A DNA stretch of 64,000 bases, taken from the NCBI GenBank assembly GCA_910580105.1, contig CAJTWN010000002.1:251245-315244 (forward strand), read 5' to 3'. The stretch is from an uncultured Clostridia bacterium (lineage in GTDB: Bacteria; Bacillota; Clostridia; Monoglobales; Monoglobaceae). Position 1 is the first letter of the stretch. The number at the start of each line of letters is the position of its first letter. Under the pieces are notes generated by a model that had not been told where the DNA came from, did not search any database, and was given only the letters and a program-made list of their open reading frames with translations. The translations under genes were made by a program, and so were the position numbers. This document shows positions 8,667 through 14,930 of the stretch, one piece after another.

Positions 8667-9806
8667 TCAGCCTGTAAAAGTAAAAATTTTTAAATACGCT
8701 GATAATCGAAAACAAGGTTCTGTCCAATACGCTTCCTGAAGCGATTTTAAATTTTCTTCACTATATTCTATTTCTTTTGCATACATTTTCACCAAATCCC
8801 CCCAAGTCAACACTTCCTCCTCCTTGCTTTGACACAAAAAACATTGCAGAATGCACAATAAAATGACACAGCTTATGGCTATATTTACTTTCGCAGCAAC
8901 ATCTCCATCATAATATGCCATCAAATAATACCGAAATAAAAAATAAACCAATAAATGCTCTATAAAAATTGCAAGATCGTTTTTGGATAAAACTGAGGGA
9001 AATATATTTTCAGCAATATTCGCCTCCATTCTATCCTCCGTTTCTATCAGCAACATTTTCCATCTTTCATCCAGGACCTCCATCGACTGATACACACCAA
9101 TAATTTCTTTGGCTAATGTCAAAAAGTCAGTGCTTTCTTCCTGTAATTGCGAAAGAGCTGAAAAAACTTCATCATAATTTTCTCTGTCCCGAAAAATATC
9201 AACAATTCCAACAGCACCCGCCCAATCCTCTGCATCTAACATTTTCTGTAAATCTTGGGTAAACGTAATCAAAAGGACCATTCTTCTGATTATATCTAAT
9301 TCCCGATTTTGTACAATATCAAACGCTGCATTTCGTGCGTAGTCCAATATAGAAAATACCTCTTTATCAATTTTATCTGCCTCTTCAATGTCAACAGTCT
9401 CTTCTTCAATAAAAGCAATTGGTTCATCTGATAGAAATAATAAATGAACTGCCTCCTCACAACACAGTCCAATCCCTGTTTCCTTCAGGTTGCCAAACCA
9501 ATTGTTAAATCTTGGATGTTCCGCACAAATTGTACAGAGGTTTTCCTCTCCAATAGATAATATAATATCACATAAATTATCTTGATTTAAAAAAGGACAT
9601 CTTTTCTCTTCATCCAGAATAAAGTGAGCAGAATCATGTTCTGCAATTGCACAACGCAAACGCTTCCCCATCCATCCCTTTATATTCCGATACTTCTCCA
9701 AAGTTTGCTCGTCTATATCAATTTCCCATCCAATACAGCAATTATCCTTACATTGCGTACCCAAACAATGAAAATTATTATAATAACTCGGATACCGCAG
9801 CCGCAT
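8667..9806 (-). CDS. FliB-like flagellin lysine-N-methylase
   Basis: A 379-residue cytoplasmic protein of the FliB family, known in Salmonella to methylate flagellin lysines. The diagnostic part is the cysteine-rich N-terminus: MRLRYPSYY, CLGTQCKDNCCIGW (residues about 14-27), CPFLNQDNLCDI, ENLCTICAEHPRF and GLCCEEA, a cluster typical of the family's metal- or Fe-S-binding domain. The C-terminal two thirds are helical with no further motif. No flagellar genes occur in the window, so the substrate is not evident from context; orphan FliB-like genes are common in Clostridia. Confidence 0.8.
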   Translation of the reverse strand: MRLRYPSYYNNFHCLGTQCKDNCCIGWEIDIDEQTLEKYRNIKGWMGKRLRCAIAEHDSAHFILDEEKRCPFLNQDNLCDIILSIGEENLCTICAEHPRFNNWFGNLKETGIGLCCEEAVHLLFLSDEPIAFIEEETVDIEEADKIDKEVFSILDYARNAAFDIVQNRELDIIRRMVLLITFTQDLQKMLDAEDWAGAVGIVDIFRDRENYDEVFSALSQLQEESTDFLTLAKEIIGVYQSMEVLDERWKMLLIETEDRMEANIAENIFPSVLSKNDLAIFIEHLLVYFLFRYYLMAYYDGDVAAKVNIAISCVILLCILQCFLCQSKEEEVLTWGDLVKMYAKEIEYSEENLKSLQEAYWTEPCFRLSAYLKIFTFTG

Positions 9807-9863
9807 ACTTCACATCAACCCCTGCTATTTATTTTCTAATATAAAAAACGTAGAGCATATTTT

Positions 9864-9906
9864 TGCAAAAAAATACGTCAAAGCAAAGTTCGCTTTGCTT
9901 TGACGT
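9864..9906 (-). terminator. Terminator for tRNA-Arg
   Basis: Hairpin ACGTCAAAGCAAAG / CTTTGCTTTGACGT followed on the minus strand by seven T residues, just downstream of the tRNA 3' end. Confidence 0.9.
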
Positions 9907-9908
9907 GG

Positions 9909-9982
9909 TACGCCTGATGCGATTCGAACGCACGACCTTCAGAGTCGGAGTCTGACACTCTATCCAGCTGAGCTACAGGCGC
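9909..9982 (-). tRNA. tRNA-Arg (anticodon CCG)
   Basis: A 74-nt cloverleaf read on the minus strand: acceptor GCGCCTG pairing with CAGGCGT (one G-U), D arm GCTC/GAGT, anticodon stem TCAGA/TCTGA with loop CTCCGAC (anticodon CCG), and T loop TTCGAAT. CCA is not encoded. Confidence 0.95.
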
Positions 9983-9994
9983 GAATATGAATAT

Positions 9995-10023
9995 AGTATA
10001 ACACATATATATAAACTTTTCAA
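9995..10023 (-). promoter_or_regulatory. Promoter for tRNA-Arg
   Basis: On the minus strand TTGAAA, 17-bp spacer, TATACT; the tRNA begins 12 bp after the -10 box. Confidence 0.75.
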
Positions 10024-10061
10024 TAGGTTTTTTACACTTTCTAAAAAAAATCAAAAAATCC

Positions 10062-10090
10062 TTGACAAATATAACATTCTGCGCTAAAAT
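10062..10090 (+). promoter_or_regulatory. Promoter of the tRNA-Leu transcript
   Basis: TTGACA (10062-10067), 17-bp spacer, TAAAAT (10085-10090). The tRNA does not begin until 10269, so the transcript would have a leader of about 170 nt. Confidence 0.75.
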
Positions 10091-10097
10091 AGTAGTG

Positions 10098-10262
10098 TTG
10101 ACTCGCGAATAAAGCAAATTGAGTCAAGAAACAAATTGTTGCTTGCATCATTTTAATGAAAAAATTGATGAATCCGGATTTATCCGTTTTCATAGATGAG
10201 GATTCAGCATATCGCTCCTCCTCGGATAGCCTCTTCCGTGTAAAAATTAAGAGGTAAAAATT
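10098..10262 (+). ncRNA. Structured leader or possible small RNA upstream of tRNA-Leu
   Basis: The region between the promoter and tRNA-Leu contains several stems: TTGACTC/GAGTCAA (10098-10104 with 10121-10127), TGAATCC/GGATTCA (10169-10175 with 10200-10206) enclosing CGGAT/ATCCG, and CCTCTT/AAGAGG near 10230-10252. No convincing ORF is seen. It could be a processed tRNA precursor leader or an independent RNA; no known RNA family was recognised. Confidence 0.35.
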
Positions 10263-10268
10263 TCATAT

Positions 10269-10355
10269 GCGGATATGGCGGAATTGGCAGACGCGCATGG
10301 TTCAGGTCCATGTGAAAGCAATTTCATGCAGGTTCAAGTCCTGTTATCCGCACCA
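10269..10355 (+). tRNA. tRNA-Leu (anticodon CAG)
   Basis: Class II tRNA with acceptor GCGGATA/TATCCGC, anticodon loop TTCAGGT (anticodon CAG), a long variable arm, T loop TTCAAGT, and an encoded CCA end. Confidence 0.95.
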
Positions 10356-10365
10356 TACTGAATAA

Positions 10366-10424
10366 CGGTTGAAGTTTTGGAACATCCTTTTTGGAAATGT
10401 TCAAACTTCGACCGTTCTTTTATT
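10366..10424 (+). terminator. Terminator after tRNA-Leu
   Basis: Long inverted repeat CGGTTGAAGTTTTGGAACAT / ATGTTCAAACTTCGACCG (one bulge) followed by TTCTTTTATT. Confidence 0.8.
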
Positions 10425-10556
10425 ACGCAAATCCCTCTATTCCTCTATGTTTAAGTGGTTTTAATACTCTTGTTATTCCAATTCTCACTGTGCAAAAAAT
10501 TGATTTTTACAATAAGAAATATAAAAACAACACATTTTGAACCCGTATGTCCAAAT

Positions 10557-11693
10557 TTATTTTCTGTTACTTAGTTCATAGTGCATTTGTTCATACGCAT
10601 TCAGCGACTTATAATTCAATGTTGAATGTGGACGTTCAGTGTTATAAAATTCAATATACTTCTGTATCCGCTTTTTTAATTCGCTCTCTGAATGGTATTC
10701 TGTGCGGTATAGTTCCTCTTTTTTCATTGATGAAAAGAATGATTCCATTACAGCATTATGGCATGGTTTGCCTGATGGCGAAAATGATTGATTTACACAA
10801 TAGATTTTCAAGAGCTTTTGAAAACTGTAGGATGTATACTGCGAGCCTCTGTCGCTATGGAAGATAAGAGCGCCTGTGGGCTTGCGTTTCTCATAAGCTG
10901 TTTTGAAAACCGATGTAATAAGCTGTGTACTTTGTTTTTTAGAAATTTTGCAGGCAATCGCCATTCGTGAATATAAATCTACAATAACACAGATATAGTA
11001 ACTCTGATTTTGATATTTGAAATATGTAATATCACTCGTCCATATCTGATTCGGTGCTTTGGCAGCGAAATTCATTCCAAGCATATCCTTTTTCTGGGGC
11101 TTGTGTAATTGTTTATAAATCTTCTTTGAGTCTGAGCGAATGCTTGCTATATTCATTTCATTCATAAGCTCCGAAACCATTTTTACACTTGTATAAACAC
11201 CTTGTTGCTCAAGCACCGCTTTGATTTTCTTTGCACCATATATTTGTTTGCTCGCATTGTAAATTTGCAGTATCTTTTCGCTAAGCTGCGTACGCCGAAT
11301 TTGATAACTGTTATTTTCTCGCTTATTGCGAAAAATATGGTTGTAGAATGTACCTCTTGCAACCTGCAAAGCGTCACATAAAACGTGAACACTGTACTGA
11401 CCATATAACTTTTCCAACTCATTTAGCTTTGTCTTAAGTGGGGCATCTATATTGCAATCTACCTTTTGCAAAACCTCAATCATCTTTTCAAGACGATCAA
11501 CCTTATTTTTCATCTTAATAAATTCCGCCCCGCTGACGATAACACCGGATTCGGTTGATGTTGTTTTGTACGGTTTGAGCCACGAATAGAATGTGCTTTT
11601 TGCAAGTCCCTGTTCTGAGCATATAAACGCCACCGGTTCGCCGTCATAGTAGCGTTTCACTAATGCGTATTTTTCTTCATCTGTTTTTCTCAT
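10557..11693 (-). CDS. IS3-family transposase (single-frame OrfAB)
   Basis: A 378-residue DDE transposase. The start at 11693 (MRKTDEEKYALV) is chosen because TAAAGGAG lies 9 bp upstream; the longer open frame lacks a site. Residues about 1-45 form a helix-turn-helix (EQGLAKSTFYSWLK), then a short coiled-coil (MKNKVDRLEKMIEVLQ), an HTH_21-type region, and the integrase core with catalytic Asp in WTSDITYF, Asp in FHSDRGSQYTS and Glu in NAVMESFFSSMKKEE. Most IS3 members join OrfA and OrfB by frameshifting; here both parts are in one frame. I could not find clear terminal inverted repeats, so element ends are not defined. It sits next to the reverse transcriptase locus. Confidence 0.92.
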   Translation of the reverse strand: MRKTDEEKYALVKRYYDGEPVAFICSEQGLAKSTFYSWLKPYKTTSTESGVIVSGAEFIKMKNKVDRLEKMIEVLQKVDCNIDAPLKTKLNELEKLYGQYSVHVLCDALQVARGTFYNHIFRNKRENNSYQIRRTQLSEKILQIYNASKQIYGAKKIKAVLEQQGVYTSVKMVSELMNEMNIASIRSDSKKIYKQLHKPQKKDMLGMNFAAKAPNQIWTSDITYFKYQNQSYYICVIVDLYSRMAIACKISKKQSTQLITSVFKTAYEKRKPTGALIFHSDRGSQYTSYSFQKLLKIYCVNQSFSPSGKPCHNAVMESFFSSMKKEELYRTEYHSESELKKRIQKYIEFYNTERPHSTLNYKSLNAYEQMHYELSNRK

Positions 11694-11770
11694 AACAATA
11701 TTCTCCTTTAAGTTTATAATATTGTTATTGTAGCATAGGCTTTTTTCGTGAATTACTGAATTACATTGAT

Positions 11771-11807
11771 AAAATGGCATCTTTACCTAAGCAAAGATGC
11801 CATTTTA
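11771..11807 (-). terminator. Terminator downstream of the reverse transcriptase gene
   Basis: Hairpin AAAATGGCATCTTT / AAAGATGCCATTTT with a 9-base loop, 44 bp after the RT stop codon. The T-tract is moderate on both strands. Confidence 0.75.
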
Positions 11808-11850
11808 TTACAGTTTAATGCATGCCCTTTTTGAATATACGCACTTCATT

Positions 11851-13149
11851 TTAAGCTGTAGCTTTTTTAATTCTATTGTGTATTTGTTTCCAGTGCCTAG
11901 TCTTTATAAGATGAACTTTCTCTTCTGTCCCAAAAACTTCAATACATCTATCAATGTATGTTAAAAAGTTTCCCCTATGGTGCTTTTGTGCTTTTTTACC
12001 TAAATGCGTATAGTTTTGATATAGTGTATAATAATCCGGTTTTTTATTCACTATACCATTAACTCGTAAAATCAAGCTGTCAACTCTGTGATATGCCCTA
12101 TAATAGAATTTGGAGATTGTTTTATCTCTTATATACACATGTTTTCCATCAAACGAAAAGCCTAAATATTCCAATTCGTTTTTTGTATTTGGTAGTTCTG
12201 TAAAAATTTTTGAATTACAGTTTTTAATAACGGAATCCTCGTAAATAAAAAGTTTGGTTTTGTTTGGTTGCAGAGTAACTCTCGGTGTTTTCTTTCTTAT
12301 TTCATTTATTTTTAACCAAGCAGCATCTATATTAATTTCCTTTGGTAAAACAATAATGAAATCATCACTATAACGTCTGTACAAGCCTTTGTTGGAGGCA
12401 ACAAAATCATTTATGTGTTTATCAAATTCTACCATATAAATGTTTGAATAAATCGCACTAATCGGCGTTCCTTGCGGAATACCATAGTCCATAACATATT
12501 TATGAAGGTATTCCCTTTTATAGTCATGCAACTGTTCTACAGTTAAAACACTTTCTAATCGATTTATTTCTTTATAACTTTTAAGTCCATTTATCTTTAA
12601 TAGATCCGTTAACTCAAACCATGCATATCTAGTTATATTCTTAAAAATGTTCCATTGATCATTAGGAAGCCGATCGACATTTAACAGATTGCATATCATA
12701 CTTTTAAGATATTTGTGATCCAAATTATCAAAAAAGCCTGTAAAATCCCCAACAATAATATGACATACACCTTTACCTTTAATAAAGTCAATTACTTCTT
12801 TTGCAAAATGTGCATTAAACTTCCCGTGTTTATTGTTACGATAAGCAATGACACTATTATTGGTTCCATCTCTTTTTACTCGTTGATTATATTGTTCATT
12901 TAAAATATGTGCGTACCATTGACATACAAAAGCGTCTTTATGGGATACATAATATAAATCACGCAGTTTTGTTTTTCGTCCCTCTATTTTAGAATATTTA
13001 ATATCATTTCTCTGAAAATGAATTAATGGCATAAATCCATGTTGTGCCACTTTTTCGGGAGACTTCACATAATGCTCCATCTGTCTAGCTAAAACTTTAC
13101 GGTCAAAATGTGCATAATGCTTTTCTTTTAATACTGGTCTTTTTTTCAT
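11851..13149 (-). CDS. DRT2-like (UG-class) defence reverse transcriptase
   Basis: A 432-residue RNA-directed DNA polymerase. RT motifs in order: motif A VGDFTGFFDNLDH (Asp135, Asp141), motif B YGIPQGTPISA (222-232), motif C YRRYSDDF (Tyr260, Asp262-Asp263 catalytic), motif D around LQPNKTKLF, motif E LEYLGFSF (327-334), then about 100 residues of basic thumb. No maturase-X, HNH or protease domain is present, arguing against a group II intron protein. Start ATG 13149 follows AAGGAG. It is the last part of a unit beginning with a promoter at 13545 and a structured RNA. Size, stand-alone domain content and the upstream RNA agree with DRT2, in which the RT copies its RNA by rolling circle to make a toxic or abortive neo gene. 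The class call is inferred from architecture, not from an alignment. Confidence 0.8.
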   Translation of the reverse strand: MKKRPVLKEKHYAHFDRKVLARQMEHYVKSPEKVAQHGFMPLIHFQRNDIKYSKIEGRKTKLRDLYYVSHKDAFVCQWYAHILNEQYNQRVKRDGTNNSVIAYRNNKHGKFNAHFAKEVIDFIKGKGVCHIIVGDFTGFFDNLDHKYLKSMICNLLNVDRLPNDQWNIFKNITRYAWFELTDLLKINGLKSYKEINRLESVLTVEQLHDYKREYLHKYVMDYGIPQGTPISAIYSNIYMVEFDKHINDFVASNKGLYRRYSDDFIIVLPKEINIDAAWLKINEIRKKTPRVTLQPNKTKLFIYEDSVIKNCNSKIFTELPNTKNELEYLGFSFDGKHVYIRDKTISKFYYRAYHRVDSLILRVNGIVNKKPDYYTLYQNYTHLGKKAQKHHRGNFLTYIDRCIEVFGTEEKVHLIKTRHWKQIHNRIKKATA

Positions 13150-13168
13150 ACATTCTCCTTAAAATAGA

Positions 13169-13516
13169 TATCCCCACATCATTGCACCGCCAGAGCATGC
13201 TTATACGATGTGGGGATACTTAATCAATTTTGTTCTTTACTTATCATCGATTGTTAAAGAACAATCTGGCATTTTTCTCCCGTTCACTCTATTTAACGGA
13301 GTATGATATAATAAGATGGGAGGAATCAATGACGAATACAATTACACTAATTGTACTGGCAATTATATTATCATCGAGTAGCGCAGATGTCCAAACACTG
13401 ATATTGATTAATGCTCTACGAGTGTTATCGCAAATATCAGGCTTGACAAATGCAACGTAAAACCCTTACGACAAATTCATAAGGCGGATGTTAGCACTCT
13501 ATAGCAACGAGTGCTA
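13169..13516 (-). ncRNA. Template non-coding RNA of the RT system
   Basis: About 350 nt transcribed from the minus-strand promoter at 13522-13550, ending near the RT ribosome binding site. Stems read from 5' to 3': TTAGCACTC/GAGTGCTAA at the predicted transcript start (13491-13517); CCTTA/TAAGG just 5' of the template edge (about 13463-13484); ATATCAG/CTGATAT (13398-13440) and TACAATT/AATTGTA (13338-13356) inside the template; CTCCGTT/AACGGGAG (13277-13301) at the 3' template edge; GTTCTTTA/TAAAGAAC (13232-13262); and a perfect 12-bp TATCCCCACATC/GATGTGGGGATA stem (13169-13218) just before the RT. The dense, nested stems and the absence of a sense ORF support a functional RNA. Exact ends are inferred. 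Confidence 0.75.
13299..13457 (+). other. Predicted cDNA repeat unit / neo ORF (53 codons, antisense to the ncRNA)
   Basis: The unit is bounded by AACG at 13295-13298 and AACG at 13454-13457. Joining the end of one unit to the start of the next at this tetranucleotide gives a 159-nt period, exactly 53 codons, with no stop in the frame. The genome itself has TAA at 13458-13460, immediately outside the unit. In the frame: residues EYDIIRWEES, then Met (ATG 13329-13331) preceded by GGGAGG at 13318-13323, a hydrophobic stretch ITLIVLAIIL, a serine run, VQTLILINALRVL, and the C-terminal edge SGLTNAT. The unit also carries TGATATAAT (13304-13312) near its start and TTGACA (13443-13448) near its end, which make a promoter only across the junction. 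No protein family is recognised. The jump site is a prediction. Confidence 0.7.
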
Positions 13517-13521
13517 ATTAT

Positions 13522-13550
13522 AATATACCATATTTATCTATCTATGTCAA
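13522..13550 (-). promoter_or_regulatory. Promoter of the ncRNA-RT unit
   Basis: On the minus strand TTGACA (13550-13545), 17-bp spacer, TATATT (13527-13522). The expected start is about 13515-13517, exactly where the first stem of the RNA begins. Confidence 0.85.
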
Positions 13551-13744
13551 GACTATCGATGAATGTTAACATTTTCTTCAAAATTATTAAGGGCTTCTGT
13601 TTAAAGTTGTGAAATTTTTATTATATTTTTTTGTTATGTTGATACTCTTTTGAGCATCTAAGAACAATGAAAAACACCACGCCTTTTTCATTATTGTAGC
13701 ATTTTGAAAGTATAGATGCATTTAATTTTAAGGTTAATACTGTT

Positions 13745-14300
13745 TTTTGACTATCGGAAACCCTTGATTTTACTGCGTTTGCAGATAAGTCCTGTAAGAA
13801 CATCCGCACCATGTCGCCGCAAGTGGCCTATCGCTTGCGGCGACTTTTTTACAAAAGTCACCAGTGCACTCATTCTGCTGCGGCTCCTTTTCCGAAAAAG
13901 GTCACGCCAAGTAGCTCGGCTCACTTGTAAACGCGCTCGCTGTCGCTTTGTTGGCTACCAACCTTTTTTGGTTCGTGCGCTTCGCACACTTGAAAACCCT
14001 TGATTTTACTGTGTTTTTCCTTAAGTTCTGTAATACCATTCGCCGTATTTTTTTATCAAAATACGGCTTCACTTTACCGAATGCCGCTCCTTTTTCGCAA
14101 AAAAGTTCGTTTGCTTCGGCTATGTCCTTGCAAGCGCAAAATATAACGTCTACGCTGCACTATCACTTTTTTGCGATATTTTGCGCTTTGCGCACTTAAA
14201 AACCTCTTAATTTTACTATATTTTTCGTTAAGTTCTGCAAAAGCATCCGCACCACGTCGGAGCAAGATTTGCTTCAATTTTTTTGTACAAAAACATTCGC
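13745..14300 (+). repeat. Three degenerate, roughly 206-236-bp tandem non-coding repeats
   Basis: A core AAACCCTTGATTTTACTG followed by TAAGT(C/T)CTG(T/C)AA occurs at 13758, 13994 and, more diverged (AAACCTCTTAATTTTACT), at 14200. Each core is followed by a CCGC-rich hairpin of different sequence: GTCGCCGCAAG/CTTGCGGCGAC (13813-13844), GCCGTATTTT/AAAATACGGC (14042-14067), and GTCGGAGCAAG with a nearby CTTGCTCC. Units 2 and 3 are preceded by GCGCTT(C/T)GC and CACTT. No ORF is convincing. These could be decayed mobile-element ends or attachment sites; identity unknown. Confidence 0.55.
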
Positions 14301-14930
14301 CCGCTTCCTTGCTCCTCATTCTTCTCACAAAGGCATTGCCTTTACGGAAACCTATATCGCATACAGAGCATCTAAATTGTTCCGCTCATCTGCTTGGTTG
14401 TAAACACCTTCACAACGGTTTGTTGACGATACCAAATTTCTGCGGTATTGAGTGCTTTATGCCCCCCTCCGGTTTCACTATTTTTTATTAATTTCTATAA
14501 GAACACTGCTGACCTACGCCCAAAGTACCCTAGTAGGGTATTTTTATTTCATAACGGAAGTCGGCAGACTTTAATCCTTAAGAAAAAAATAAGACGTAAA
14601 GAAAAAACTGCTCATGGCAGATTTTCAGTCTTTTGGTACATGTGCATTTCGGTTCGAAACGCTTTTTATTCAAATTTTATATATTAAGCTTGACAAATAA
14701 TAGTATAACATTTAAAATAAATCTTAAATATAAAATGTTGTATTCGTACCTGAAATAATATGTAATTATATCTTAAAATAAAAATTAGATGATCATTGAG
14801 TTAGCTTATCCAAGCTTCAGATTGCTAAGAAATATAACTGCTTGATAGGACAAAATGTTGTTCGTTTATGCTAAAAACTTATTAAAAACGCAAAAAATTA
14901 TATGTGACTTATAAGAAAGGTGATAAGATT
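14301..14930. other. Long intergenic stretch without a recognisable gene
   Basis: No credible coding sequence on either strand. A short hairpin TACCC-TAG-TAGGGTA followed by TTTTTATTT lies at about 14526-14546 and could act as a terminator. The remaining AT-rich sequence up to the GAAAGGTGAT ribosome binding site of the next gene presumably holds its promoter, but no strong match to the consensus was found. Confidence 0.4.

Noticed and set aside
10470..11850. Terminal inverted repeats of the IS3 element
   Set aside because: Compared sequences flanking the transposase on both sides; no convincing inverted pair with TG...CA ends was found.
11851..13149. Group II intron maturase, retron RT or DGR RT
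   Set aside because: No maturase-X or endonuclease domain and no intron 5'/3' ends; no accessory retron effector gene beside it; no variable-repeat/template-repeat pair or target gene as in DGRs. The upstream RNA with the in-frame circular unit favours DRT2.
13230..13460. A normal 76-residue protein-coding gene on the plus strand
   Set aside because: The frame from 13230 has no ribosome site at its first ATG and runs through the stems of the ncRNA. The inner ATG at 13329 has a good site but no promoter in the genome. The data fit better as the repeat unit of an RT-made gene.
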